In this document: positions 52,101 through 64,000 of the stretch, one piece after another
How the letters are laid out: each line of letters begins with the position of its first letter
How positions within the stretch are numbered: position 1 is the first letter of the stretch
Assembly: GCA_902729315.2 (NCBI GenBank)
Contig: LR746265.1
Coordinates: 3,452,892 to 3,516,891, forward strand
DNA: 64,000 nt
Source: Spirodela intermedia
Lineage: Eukaryota; Streptophyta; Magnoliopsida; Alismatales; Araceae
Direction of reading: 5' to 3'
The notes under the pieces: model-generated
Seen by the model: the letters and a program-made list of their open reading frames with translations, nothing else
The model's database searches: none
What the model was told of the DNA's origin: nothing
Program-made: the position numbers and the translations under genes

Positions 52101-55100
52101 GAGAGACAGAGTGATCATTTAGAATATTTTGCATCAAATTCACTTGTTGCTCTTAAGGCTTGTCTATGAATTAGGAAGAAAAGATCTTTGACTTCGGAAT
52201 TCAATAAGGAAACTATCAAGTGTTAAATATCACTAAAAGACCCCGAAGTGAAACCCTTTATCTACAAGATTTAGATACCTTTCTTATTTCTTGAGAATTT
52301 CAAGACATCCTAAGATCCTCTCTCTCCCAACACTCATACATATACAATTGATGAAAGGCTGTGCATCTGGAAAGAGATTATTCACATGCTACGTTTTACC
52401 AAACCTTCTCAAGGATTTTAAACAGAAAGTATGATTCCTCCATTATAAATGTTTAATAATCATTTAAAGCTTCATTCTTATGTTGATGTTCATCATTCTT
52501 TGTTATCATCACACTTACTAAGTTTAGATTTACATTACATGATTTCTTACATTACAATTTATTTTTTAAGGGAAAATAAAACAAAGCTGGAATTCCATTG
52601 ACCTTAATGGGCGTATATTGAAGCAGAAATAATCCCCACATTTGAAGGGGTGACAATTACAGTCACCTGTGAAAAACGATATACATGATTAAAAAAGTCA
52701 TTGCATGATATCACAATTGTTTCACAGAATCCATGGCATTACAATATCAGTACATCTAAAATGGAAAATATATACCATCTTTCACTAAAACTATATGCTT
52801 TTTCTAAATCTCTGCGGCTGGAAAATAAAAACAGGCACTCGTGTTTTCTTGATAAGATTCACCTGAAGAAATCTGGCCCTGTGCTTGGCCAGAAAAATTG
52901 ATGGGTTCAACAATGCATATAGCTTGTCGTAGTAATTTGGATACTCAACACCATGTTGTGTAATAAGAATGAAGAGACTGCTGAGAGACATTACACTGAT
53001 AACGCCTCCAATATCATACGACCTTGTCAAGAAATCACTGAGGATTGACAAATGATAATAGATTAGAATGTCACAAGATGTCTTCAAACAGATGGTCCAT
53101 GACCCGACTAAAAACAATTTCATGACACAGCTTACCATAATATAACAGGATTGGCAACATGAGGGATTACCATTTGAGGAAGAGCAACAAGAACCTGAAC
53201 ATTAGCACTAAAGACGTGTTACAAAAATGTGAGATGATGAGCAGAAGAGAACAACGCTGACTATGAGCTGAGTAGGGAATGTGCACATGGAAAATCAAAT
53301 AATTAAACACCCTGTTACTATATTTCAACTTCAATCAGGAGGCAAACTGATAAACCATTGAAATTACTAAGAGGTATCATTTGACACCACTTGAAAGCAA
53401 TTGAGTGAAAATTTAAGGGAACCAGTCTGATAAAACCACAATAGAAAGTAAAATTATTGCCATGAAAAATAATACCTCCTTATACACATCAAGACTGAGT
53501 GGTAGTTTAAGAAATGAAATCCATGCTTTAGTAAATTTCGCCTTAAACTTTTTGGTGATATGAGTTGAAGAACCGACCTGTGTATATGACGAAAAATATT
53601 ATGAACGGACAACAATCCCAGGAATGGTCAACAAATAAAATCATATACTGAAGGAAGAATGTCATACATAAAAGGAATGAATCATGGATAAAAGAGAGAT
53701 CACTACCGGTCTCTCACAAGGAGGGGTGGCATCTATTTGGTAGGAGGAACACACATGCATAAGTTTCATACAAAAGTCATGGAGAACATCCTGATGAGTG
53801 CTGAAAAGAAGGATGAGATCTGAAAGAGATCAACGTGGTAGGATCTTTTATTATGATGGGACGTAAGCTCTGAAATGAATGGTCTCACATATAACTTCTA
53901 AGCATACATCTGCATAATTTCTAGGTCATAACATTTTCCATCATTTCATATAGCATTGAATAAACTTTAAAAACATAAAAAGGTGAACAAATTACATTTG
54001 GACGACAAAAATACAATTAGACTTTGAACAATGGACGTAAATAGTTCGTTCCAAACAAGATATCAACGAGGAAAGCAATGACAGGCACTTTGGTTTTTAC
54101 CATTTTTGACCTCTTAGGATCACCGTTCACAGGCAAGGCCTCAGAGGATGATGTATTTTCTGTCTCTTTGGATAGAAGTCCTACACCAGGAAATTCCAAA
54201 AACATTTAGCAAACAACATTCCACAACGACTGTTGGTTATGAATGGAGGATAAAGAATACAAGACAACATTGAAGAATGTAAGAATGTATCCGTATTAAG
54301 GGTATTCAAAGAAAAACACGCCAGACAAAAGCAGAAAAACTACCAATAGACCAGTGATAGAAATTAAATAAAGAAGACGAACATCAAACCGTCAAGAGAA
54401 ATCAGAGAAAATCATCAGCAAGTTTTTGAAAAGTATTTATGGCATTCTTTAAAAGAAACAAATAGGCTTGCAATGCTCAGAAGTAATGTGAAAAATCATT
54501 CTCAAGCAGGGCTCCAGGCATCGGTGATATGCCAATAAAAAATATCATTATTGGGACATAAACATCCAAAACCATCCAACCAGGGGAGGATATAAAGGAT
54601 AATCATGGATGCACATTGTCAGTCTTCAAGGCATTGCCTAGGGAATAAGGTGGTAGGAAAATTCAGAAACAACCAGGAGCTTAGGCATGCAGCTGTTAAC
54701 GGTCGGATTTAGAGAGCACTGTGTTCCCCTAGATCAACGAATGCCACTCGTGAGAGGCCAACTAATAAGGGCATTTTAAAATTTTCCATTTACTTTTGGC
54801 CACCCTTGGAAATGAAGGAATGAATGCAAGGGAAGAATAAGAAAAAAAAAGAATGGAGATGAAAAAAAATCACCATCACCTTTCTCATGCATGTTCTGCT
54901 AGTAGAAACTGGGAAAAAAATGATCTTAACAATAGCGTTCACCTTTTGATGAAGCCGGTCAAGGATAAAATTGCCAACAAACACTGATGAAATGAAAGAA
55001 AGAGATCAAATATGACAATCTGAGGAGTATCAGACTGCTGGGTTAGTAAGGTTTGATCCAGCCAGGATTGGGATTAATATCTGATCTAGATAAATGCCAA

Positions 55101-58100
55101 CCAGGTCAAAAAATAAAAATATTTTAACAATAAAGTATTTAGGCATTTTTAACCCAAAAATTCACAAGTGCAATAAGCATATAGAAGGTTTGGCCAAAGG
55201 GTAAACTCCCCAAAGTACCCCAAAAACCAAACTTGATACCTGTGGGTGCTCGGACAAAGTTTAAATACATTACGAATGCTGAGAAGAGTTGCATCAAATG
55301 TAAACTTAATATAATTATCGTTCCCCAAAGAGTTCTGAAACTCAAACGAACGACTGGTAGAGGGTGATAACTTGTGGCCAGGCACCTGCAGCACCGGCTG
55401 GAAGTGCTGGCGGCGAGGAGTTGTAACAGGTAACCAGCAACAGTCATCACCGGAGAGCAAGAAGCAGAGAGGGCTTTGTTTCCTCTTTCGTAGGGTCAGA
55501 TCCGATGACAAAATGATTGGCCAATTCCGAAAAACAATGACTGAATAGAGGTATAAAAGGATGTTCTCATTGTAGCATACACTTTTTAAGATAATATTTT
55601 TCACATTCTTCACAAAAAACACAGGAATATGGTTGAAAGAATCACACTAACATCATATCCAACAGATCAGTTGTATCGGTGCTTTCATATCAACAGATAT
55701 TAGATCCCATTTCATGGTCACAAACCACCCGACTCGATACTACATTTTCGGAACAGCACTTACGCAGCACTGTTTATTTTCAAAGAATGTCAATCAATCA
55801 CAGGTGTCTTCCTTTTATTAACCATCACATGAGGATACATTCGTTACATTGACCATTTTTCTGGTTCTTTAATGTTGAGCGTCTGTGACATTACCGTGGA
55901 GATAGCAGGTCAATAAATAAGCACAGAAGATTGTATTAGAATAATCACCAGAAAAGATAATGCAATAAAGGATCACGTAGTACCACGAACTAAAATTTTA
56001 AAATTGGAATTATAGTACACCTATTGACTCCACATCTCATGACATGATTCTCAGCAGGGCATCTGATACAGGAATGTGGGAAAGAATGTTGTAAATATTG
56101 TGTATAGCAGTCTCCAATCTGATATGCTCAGTTTTAAGAGACGGTTTTTGTTTTGAAAAGCACCATTTATGTAAAGAACAAATGTCAGACTTGTTAGCAT
56201 CACATTCTAAAGAATGTGAAAGTGCACATTGTTGTCAAAGAGACAATACATGTATGATCAGAAAACCAGACTGAACTAAAGTCAGCAGGGAATGTGACAA
56301 GTGGAGAACAAGGAAAACCAACTGTTCATTGAACTTCTTGCAGAACAAAGATGACATGTCTCATTTATGTGACCTGAACTGTTCATATTTCATGCTAATC
56401 CTTTTTAGCTACAGTGATCATGTAGATACCTTCTTATAAGAGGTAATTATTGACTATAATCCAACATCAAGTTTTTAGCTATGTACTGTGTTGCTTTAAT
56501 AATAGCGAACTAGTTTGCTTAGTGAAAAACAACTAGGATTAGCAATGTACAGTGATCATTTTAGAGGTCATCTGATCACTTCATACCACATGCTGTCTCT
56601 TAAAGTACACAAAAGGCAAAACTGTCACAATACCATGAAGGAAAAATCCTAAGAATGTAAGCAACTTGACTCTTAAGTCACTAAAGGGTAAACTGATAAA
56701 GGGGAAACGAACTCTGAAATAAAAAAATCATAAACATGTTCACATGCTAGGAAGAATTACGGGTGTCAGTCCAGAAATGGCCGCTGACGGAGAACATATA
56801 AACCACATAGAGCGAGATATAGATAGAGATATAGTCTTTACCTTCTTCCTGATACATCGCCACTTTCTGGATTCCTTTCTCCATCCTCTGACGGAAGTAG
56901 ACAGTAGAGAAGTCAAAAAAACAGAAACAAATACGCAGGGATAAATTTCAAAGCTTAAGATTTTCGAAAGAAAACATGAGCGCTAATAAACCCAAGGATT
57001 GCACAAATTGATGGAGACCTCTAAATTTAAGCGACCTCAGGGAGCCATAAAGACCACGATAAATACTTACCACTGCGACATGTTGACTCATAACTCTTTG
57101 TAACCTTCCCCAAACTCGTGTAGGTGAAATATCTGCAATCATAAGAAAGAACTACGAAGAATAACCAAATATTGACTTCATTGTATAAATTGACTGGACA
57201 ATTCAACATCTATAAACGGCTAACCCGCTAAGCAACCTTAGGGGTCATCATGGGAGACCAACATACTATCACACAAGAATCAATATCACAAGTAATTGTC
57301 ATGAGAGAGTATAGCAATCATTAATCCACCAAATTTGTGATAAATGAAGCTTCATCCAGAATCATTCTAATTGTGCTAGATATCCGAACAAACATCAATC
57401 TATGCTGGAGCACATTTGAAGCCATGATAGTAGTTATAACTATTAGACTTAAGTTTCTAACAAAGGTAGTTGATTGCTGATATGGTTTCTTGATAAATTT
57501 AGAATTGGGTCATTTCAACCAAATACTTGATAATTCAAAAAAGTCATTCTAGATTTGAATGAAAGAAAACGGAGAAAAGGCTTGAAACTGAAGGATAAAG
57601 AAGCTGGTCAATTAAAGTGGGAAGCTAGAGGCAGGCGCATCTAAAGTGAAATTAGTGTAAACTATGCAGCCATATGGGAAAGACGGAAAGACACAAAGGG
57701 GTTAGAGTTGAATAAAAAATGCAAGTTATCTTGCTATTATAGTAGTGATGGTCACTCATATTCAAAGTGCATTCTAACCAGTACCACTGAGACGCCACAA
57801 AATATGCAAGTTTCCAATCAATTATGTCAATAATATGAGGAACTTGTGAGAAATAATGGACAGAAAATAGCGATCCAAATGTTCATCATTGAATGCAGAA
57901 CAATGAAATGGCTGGCATCAAACAAGAAAGACACTCCTTAAAATGAGTAAAGAATCTTATTCATAGACATTTGTAAGGTAGGCAAACAACATGTTTGAAA
58001 TGCACGACGCCTATAGCACTAAATTATAATAAGATAGTTCCGAGTTATTGGAATATACCGAACATCAATAAACTTTAAGTATTTTGTCACAAGTAGGTCA

Positions 58101-60606
58101 ACTGTAAGCTGAACAGAAGATGCGGAATGAACCTGCATCACATAAAGTAGTAAATCAAATTAAGAAAATAAATGGTTCTGGAACAAAAGACAATAAAGGT
58201 GCACGCGCAGAAGTGATAACAAACTAAACCAAAATTGATCTCAAGGACCATCTAAAAAAGCTTCATTCTGGGAAGAGTCACGCATATCGTAGCAGACAGA
58301 AATGAAAATATTGTCAGAAAAGTTTGAAACGTTATGTTGACTGATGAAGCTGATGCGTCTGAATCTTGAACTCAACCAAATAATACAGGACAGTTGCAGG
58401 GCAAATGCTCTTTCCTCACTGATGAATCCAGCGAATTCCACACAGATCAAAACGTTTATCAACGAAGAGATAGTTGAAAACCCACAAACCTGATTTTAAC
58501 CTCCAGCATTAAATGAAATTCTTCAAATCATTATTCATGTCCACTTGTTGACTTAAAAAAAATCAAATCATATGAACTAATCATGTGTAACTTAGGTTAT
58601 ACCCATAGCATTGGTCAACTAGCAAGCTCATTCAATTCATCAACATCAACAGCAGCAGATAAGAAGAGGGAAAATTAGGGTTATCAACCAAAGTTCTCTG
58701 ATTTTAGTAAAGAAAAATGGAATCATATTAATCAGAAAACTGTCTCGTTGAGTTAACAAACTCTAGAAGGATTTCTGGGGAGATGAAAGAATTCACGAAC
58801 CTTTCAGTGGATCACAGCTACAAATTCGATTCCATAAACAGCCGTCACCACTCACGAAGTTGGCCCTTCTTTAAGCTTTTTTTGTCACTATGCAAGATAT
58901 GTAACACCATCAAAGGAATTAATTTCGGTTTTCCTTCACTGTATTAACCACCCAATGTTTTGCTAGCAATTGGTGATCGGGTTAGCAAGGGCGGCATCTG
59001 AAGCCAAGTAAATGCTAATTTTTGGCAATTTAGATACATTGAAGTGTAAGCAGACATGAACCCCTCATAAAGTCCAGAACAAAACTAGGGTTTTCGCCAG
59101 CTGTGTTCAAATCAAACCCTGATGAGCAGCGTGGCTTTTCTCCAATTCTCTTTTCTTCCGACTCTATTCCGTCCCACCCAATGCTGTCTCAGAAATCAGT
59201 GGTTCGGTTCGCAAGGGCGGCATCAAAAGGGACATAAATTTTAAATTTTGGCAATTTAGATGCATCGATATGCAATAGTAGACATGAGCCCATCATTAGG
59301 TTCAGAGCCCATTAGAGTCTTCGCCTGATCTTCTCAAGTCAACCCCTGATGAACAGAGTGCCTTTTCCCCTATGAAAACCTTGCTCCAGTTCAGTCAGTC
59401 ATGGAAGCCCATTCTAAAGCTCAGATAGATAATGACGAGCATAATGATAATTAAGAAAACCACGACAACATTTTTCCAAGAAATTGAATTTAGAATTATG
59501 CATTCGCTTTTGATCATTCAAATGTTATCCTATATATTTTTCTGACAATTTCGATGGAGACAGAACAATTAAAAGGAGGATATAATTTTTTTTTACAATT
59601 GTACCAAACAGCGGTACTTATTTATTTCATTATGTATCATTTAAAATAATTTTATAAGACCAGCAATGGACCTATCTTGTTTTGGGATAGCTAGTCGGGG
59701 TTAAATTTAGATGATGCATATAGATATGCCATGCACTCTTTCCTAAAAAAATTAAAGGAACAACAAATTTCTGCACTTAGATAAAGGAAGTTTATTCAAG
59801 AATTAGACTCAAACGAAGAACCCACCAGAGTAGATGTACATCGAATAAAGGTTTATTATACATTATCCGTAGCTGATGATTTTAATGATTGAATCTATAA
59901 AACCAAACTCTATCAGCCGCATTTTCAAGAAATGACTTACAAGACTGTGAATAAGCTTGTGATAAATCGCCGACTGAAATCTTCCACCTTTTCCTAGCTT
60001 AATAAACTCCATCAGCGCATCCAAAACTACATCCTGAACAATTTGCAAAAGTAAAAAAAATGAAAAACTAATAAAATATAATTGAATAAATTATATCGAC
60101 GAGGGAGTCAGTTAATACAACTAATCAGGATCAACAATAACTGGCCTTCCAAGCTTCAACAGAGGAAGAAGAGGCATTAAATTTGAACTACCGGGACTAA
60201 ATAAATTCTGCCTCCGTACCTTTATGGTTTCTTCCGTCCGAGGAAAGACGGCCAACTGGATGAGCGAGTTGACGAACTCGTCGAACCGGGACCGGAGCCA
60301 CACCCTGTAGACTGCTTCCGGGTCCTCTTCATCCTTTCTGGGTAATTCGAGGGCCAGAAACTTCTGAGGGGAAGGAGATGACTGTATCTCTGGGAGGAGC
60401 GTGATGAAGAAAGACTGGAGCGTGAGGAGGGACTCGAGAACGAACTGAAGAGGAGAGGAAGGGGATAGGAACGACAAGAGGCGGGGGAGGTTGTTGACAT
60501 GAGCCTTTGAAGAGAGAAGCTGCTCCCCAAGGGTCCTCAGCTGGTTCAGGGTCAGGGTTTCCCCCTCATTACTTCTCCGCTGTTTCTTCGAGGAGGCAGA
60601 AGCCAT
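48436..60606 (-). CDS. NOC4: Nucleolar complex protein 4 homologue (NOC4), with possible premature stop
   Basis: Fifteen exons: 60220-60606, 59941-60033, 58059-58132, 57071-57132, 56842-56887, 56021-56118, 54101-54180, 53476-53577, 53136-53194, 52863-53037, 51469-51642, 50239-50398, 48887-48944, 48689-48794 and 48436-48543. Phases agree throughout, for about 593 codons, close to the Arabidopsis homologue. Conserved blocks: LPRLLSFLSPSSPLQF, WLRSRFDEFV, GGRFQSAIYHKL, KFTKAWISFLKLPL, DFLTRSYDIGGVISVM, LAKHRARFLQ, NLLRRHPSINFLVH and SSLWEVDTMRHHYCP. NOC4 works with NOP14 in 40S ribosome assembly in the nucleolus. Exon 6 is a problem: after NIYNILSHIP the frame meets TGA at 56037-56039, while the conserved EMWS motif lies in the +1 frame just beyond. 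Exons 3-7 are the least certain. The start is the ATG of MASASSKK; an in-frame ATG at 60642 is possible. Confidence 0.87.
49121..49188. repeat. (AAT)n then (AAAT)n microsatellite in NOC4 intron 12
   Basis: About twelve AAT units followed by about seven TAAA units. Intronic. Confidence 0.9.
49804..49980. repeat. Short duplicated segment in NOC4 intron 12
   Basis: AAAGCCTCTGGTTCA.CCA..GCTTGCT occurs at 49804 and again at 49935, 131 bp apart. Confidence 0.5.
58951..59370. repeat. Diverged tandem duplication in NOC4 intron 2
   Basis: Two units with a period of 226 bp (starts 58951 and 59177) share CCCAATG, GCAAGGGCGGCATC, TTGGCAATTTAGAT, AGACATGA, CAACCCCTGATGA/CAAACCCTGATGA and CTTTTC. They are diverged but collinear. 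Confidence 0.7.
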
Positions 60607-61841
60607 GCTCGCGGCAGTCCCGAGTAGGGCAGAGCAGAGCATAGAAGGCGGCCGAGGGTTTTACGAAGGGGTTGTCGTCAGGGTTGGTTTACGATAACCC
60701 GCGAGACAACATACACGACTTCACAGAAGATCACGAAAACAAATTTACCTCTTAAAATATTAAAATTTGTAAAGTGAACTGTTAGTTAATGGGCTGCTTT
60801 CGTTGGGCAGGGCGAGTTTGGCCAATCTGCCATTAGGTTCGTCGGATCCGCGGGACCACCGTGGTGGGACGTTAGATTCGGGACCCATTAAGGGCAAGAG
60901 AGTCCATCCTCACGAGCGTCCATCGCGTACAGCGACCTGTCAGATCAGATCGAATGGCGGGAAGCGCCAGCTGAGCCTGCCTAGTCGGGATCGGCCACCT
61001 GGCGAGGTCCCCCTCTGCGGCATCGCCGCCTCTCGCCGGAGCAATCGCGGCCGTCGGAAACCCTACCGACGGGGCCCCCGCCGTAGACCTCCTTCTACAG
61101 GCAGATCCGGACTACGACTGGTTCATTCCGTCCCTGTACGGTTATCGTCTTCTTCCTCCGGACCCCTCCCTTCCTGCAGGTTGACTTTGTAATGGAGTTT
61201 TCGTCGTTGTTCTAACGCCCCAGCGACGGATGCCAGCGGAGTTGGTGAGGGCAGGACAGGTGAAGAACGCCATCGGTGGCGCCACTCCGATCCTGTCGGT
61301 ACGCTGGGAGTTGCCGGAAATGGAAGTGGATTCCCGAAAAGCGGGCTGCAACAGGGGACGGTAGGTTGCGCCGCCTCCGCGGTCATCCTCTCCGGCTCTG
61401 CTTCCATCTCAGAGTGGAGGTTGATCGGCGAGGGTTCCAGATCTGAAGGCCGGATTGTCCTTTCTCGCTCCAAGGCAAGTGTACTCCCCGCGTTGTAGTC
61501 CTTCCGCTGACGATTTAATGGAATTCTCAGTACGATTCAGAGGGTGGGAATGATTTCTTGGCTGAATTTAGGGCAGACGGAGGAGTACCGACTTCTTGAA
61601 TTGATTCTCTCCCGTCGCCTTTCGCTTGCGGGACGCAGGTTATTTGCACGAAGTTGACCCTCGGATCATTCAATTTCCCCCTCCATCTCTTTCTGACGAC
61701 AGTCTGGATTTGATGGAACTGGCTGGATTCCCTGGAGCATACGGAGTCGGAGGTCCTTAACACGCATTGGCCTACCTCTGTTCTTCCTGGCATGGTAAAT
61801 TGGGGGTTTTAGGCCTAGGTTCTCTCTCCAGCGGAAGGGGG
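60607..61841. promoter_or_regulatory. Divergent region between NOC4 (-) and the F-box/kelch gene (+)
   Basis: About 1.2 kb. The NOC4 side is AT-rich at 60735-60785. The right side is GC-rich and probably holds the kelch-gene leader. An AAACCCTA telo-box is at 61058-61065; such boxes are common in promoters of ribosome-biogenesis genes, though this one lies about 450 bp from the NOC4 start. Open frames in this stretch look non-coding. Confidence 0.4.
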
Positions 61842-63569
61842 ATGGCGACCGGCGACAGATTCGGAAGATCGAGCAGCAGCTTAAGAACCCTCCTACTCGA
61901 GAATGCTTCTCCCGTCACGACCAGAGGAGAAACTAGAGAGGACGGCCCACTGCATCTACGGCTGAAGGAGTTGACTCTGCCTGGGAGACAACAGGCCAAG
62001 GATCTCGACCCCGAGCTGAGGACGAACAGAAGCATTCATGGAGGCGAGGGGAAGAGGGGTAACTTCAGATGCCTGTCTCTCTACGGCACCGGGTGCAAAG
62101 TCGGCGCCTGCGACGAGATCGTCGTCGCCGAGAACCAGAAGCCGGCCGCCATGGAATCGGCCACCCCGCGCCGTTCTCTGCCCAGAGTCGCGGAGAGCAG
62201 TCTGGAGTGCTTCTCTCACGGAATTTCGGACCTTATTCGGAAGAAGAACTCGAGGAAGGTGAAGGAAATCGTTCCAACTCCGGCGCCGGCGCCTCAATTC
62301 GCGCTCCCGGATGATCTGCTGGAAATGTGCCTTCTTCGTCTCCCGTTCGCATCCCTCCAGGCAGCCCGACTCGTCTGCAAGAAATGGCTGCACCTGACAA
62401 CTTCTCCCCAGTTTCTTCACCTGAGATCCAGAGGTTTCACTCATCATCCATGGCTCTTCTTGTTTGGCATCACCAGGAGCGGCTCCTCCGCCGGGGAGAT
62501 CCACGCCTTGGATACCTCCCTCAACCAGTGGCACACCATCCGAGCTGATCTTCTCGCGGGGAGGTTCCTGTTCTCTGTGGCCGCCGTCGGGAGCGACATC
62601 TACGTCGTCGGAGGCTACTCGAACTCCGCCGACGCCGCCGCACTGTCAGGGAGAAGCTCTCTCAAGACCCACAGAGGGGTGCTGGTGTTCAGCCCTCTGA
62701 CAGGGAAATGGCGCAAGGCCTCACCTCTGAGGGTCCCAAGGTCGGGGCCTATCCTGGGCGTCCTCAAGGTCAGCTCGAGTTCCTCTTTTCTCCAAAGCCG
62801 TCGGCGGCTCGAGCGTCGCCACCTGAAGCGCCCAAAACTGAAGGAATACCTCAACGAAGTGGAGGAATCCACCGGGAAACAATTATCATCAGAAGCTGTC
62901 GGCCGGAAGACGAACGAGGAGGGATCGAGGTTCCTTCTGATCGCCGCCGGCGGCCGGGGTTCTTGGGACGAGCCGCTGGATTCTGTGGAGGTCTACGATC
63001 CTGTGGCGGACCAATGGACGGCGATCGGGAAGTTGCCGGAGGACCTCGGCGGCGCCGCCTGCTCGGGGGCGGCGTGTGGCGGCATGTTCTACGTCTACTC
63101 GGAAGCCAACCGGCTGGCCCGCTACGACCCGGAGCGGGGCCTCTGGGCGATCATTGAGACGTCTCGGCCGCCCCCACGGCTGCACGCCTACCGGCCGGCG
63201 GTCGTCTCCTCCGGCGACGGCCGCCTGTTCTTGCTCGGCGTGTCGTGGGGCGACGGGGACCGGCGGCTTGGTGGCTGCGAGAAGGCCCTGAGGAAACTGT
63301 GGGAGCTCGACCTCGACCTCATGGCATGGGCGGAGGTGGCGAGCCACCCCGACGCCCCCATGGACATGAACGCCGTGTTCTTCGCCGAGCGGAGCAGGAT
63401 ATATGGGATTGAGATGTTCAAGATCTTCGGCCAGGTGCTTGACTTTTTGACCTCCTGCGATGTCTCCGGCAGGGAAGTGAAGTGGAACCACATCTCCACC
63501 CAGCACTCCGCCCACCCAGCGGCCGCCTCCTCCTGCTCCACCAAGTCAATGGTCGTCCTGCGCCTGTGA
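61842..63569 (+). CDS. F-box/kelch-repeat protein (At5g42350-like)
   Basis: Single coding exon of 575 codons from the ATG of MATGDRFGR; an open frame extends 25 codons upstream without ATG. Residues 1-150 are basic and Ser-rich. The F-box (about 152-192, FALPDDLLEMCLLRLPF then ARLVCKKW) would bind SKP1 in an SCF ubiquitin ligase. Kelch motifs follow: SDIYVVGGYS, GVLVFSPLTGKWRKASPL, DSVEVYDPVADQWTAIGKLP, RLARYDPERGLWAI and RLFLLGVSW, building part of a beta-propeller for substrate binding. A basic insert (RRRLERRHLKRPKLKEYL) splits the propeller. The overall arrangement and intron-less form recall the Arabidopsis At5g42350/At5g42360 pair. Very GC-rich; no substrate is known to me. Confidence 0.9.
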   Translation: MATGDRFGRSSSSLRTLLLENASPVTTRGETREDGPLHLRLKELTLPGRQQAKDLDPELRTNRSIHGGEGKRGNFRCLSLYGTGCKVGACDEIVVAENQKPAAMESATPRRSLPRVAESSLECFSHGISDLIRKKNSRKVKEIVPTPAPAPQFALPDDLLEMCLLRLPFASLQAARLVCKKWLHLTTSPQFLHLRSRGFTHHPWLFLFGITRSGSSAGEIHALDTSLNQWHTIRADLLAGRFLFSVAAVGSDIYVVGGYSNSADAAALSGRSSLKTHRGVLVFSPLTGKWRKASPLRVPRSGPILGVLKVSSSSSFLQSRRRLERRHLKRPKLKEYLNEVEESTGKQLSSEAVGRKTNEEGSRFLLIAAGGRGSWDEPLDSVEVYDPVADQWTAIGKLPEDLGGAACSGAACGGMFYVYSEANRLARYDPERGLWAIIETSRPPPRLHAYRPAVVSSGDGRLFLLGVSWGDGDRRLGGCEKALRKLWELDLDLMAWAEVASHPDAPMDMNAVFFAERSRIYGIEMFKIFGQVLDFLTSCDVSGREVKWNHISTQHSAHPAAASSCSTKSMVVLRL

Positions 63570-64000
63570 ATCCTCCCCCTCCCCCGTTGACCCAATCGCT
63601 CTCTCCATTGTTCCTGGATTTTTTTCTGTCGTCGTTGTGCGTGTTAAGTCGTCCATTATTAGCCTTGGATTTGACTTTACGAATGATCCCCGCCTCGTCT
63701 CTGTGGATGGATCTCCATTTTGTCATGAAATCCCGATCCTGTCTCTGATATATTCGTGATTTGCCACAACTGGATATAACCATAAATTACGTAAATTACG
63801 ACTCGGCTCAGACCGAGTCGGGTGCCATGCTTCCGTCCGTGGCTCGTGGGCTTGACTCGGTGAGCCCAGTCAACTCTACCGGGGCTGTGTGAGTTTGTGG
63901 TCTGATACAACACCTGGGCAATCATTGATTGGTTGCCCTGATCAACTTGTCTTCAGGTCCGAAGTACTTGCACAATTAGTTTTGACAACAGGGGGTTTTT
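63570..64000. other. 3' flank of the F-box/kelch gene
   Basis: Polyadenylation is likely here; nothing else is recognised. An ACTCGG..CCGAGT inverted repeat lies near 63801-63820. Confidence 0.4.

Noticed and set aside
55149-55622. 157-codon minus frame inside NOC4 intron 6
   Set aside because: No similarity to NOC4 or any known family, and the flanking exons join in phase without it.
62889-63515. 208-codon frame antisense to the kelch gene
   Set aside because: Shadow frame in very GC-rich coding sequence.

Overview
The window is nuclear DNA of a flowering plant. Genes are split by GT-AG introns, and the proteome includes plastid GAPDH subunit B with its regulatory tail, a plastid-lumen FKBP and a PIN-LIKES auxin carrier. 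GC is bimodal: GAPB, the PILS gene, the C-terminal PAT exon and the F-box/kelch gene are very GC-rich, while the RRP44, NOC4 and IRE1 bodies are AT-rich. Together with abundant (CT)n/(GA)n tracts this suggests a monocot. The species cannot be told from the sequence, and every exon model here was made by eye from splice signals, phase and remembered family conservation.

Layout, left to right: the last exon of an ER-type membrane protein (+, 216-323); FKBP18-like lumen immunophilin (-, 906-2626); DHHC S-acyltransferase of the PAT21/22 type (-, 3145-6755); small plastid envelope protein (+, 9258-13866); PILS carrier (+, 15910-17927); exosome nuclease RRP44/DIS3 (-, 18429-28487, 24 exons); an AT-rich island holding one ancient Ty3/gypsy LTR retrotransposon (about 29717-33886); plastid GAPB (+, 35431-37528); the unfolded-protein-response sensor IRE1 (+, 38587-44357); a PP2C phosphatase (+, 46025-47910); nucleolar NOC4 (-, 48436-60606); and an F-box/kelch protein (+, 61842-63569). 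Genes are unrelated neighbours, as usual in plants; there is no operon-like logic. FKBP18, the envelope protein and GAPB act in the plastid. IRE1, PILS and the di-lysine protein belong to the ER. RRP44 and NOC4 both serve ribosomal RNA processing.

The most striking observation is in IRE1. A 238-bp stretch of exon 3 (transmembrane and juxtamembrane code) is tandemly duplicated. Because 238 is not a multiple of three, the unspliced frame stops at 41277-41279. Each copy carries CAG|GTATGC at the same place, so a GT...AG intron of exactly 238 bp (41059-41296) would remove one copy's worth and restore the frame. This is the signature expected of intron birth by tandem duplication of an AGGT-containing exon segment, here in the gene for an RNA-splicing enzyme. 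Other points worth a second look are a premature stop or frameshift in NOC4 exon 6, a GC-AG intron in RRP44, a 46-bp near-identical inverted repeat shared by two distant loci, and several further local tandem duplications.
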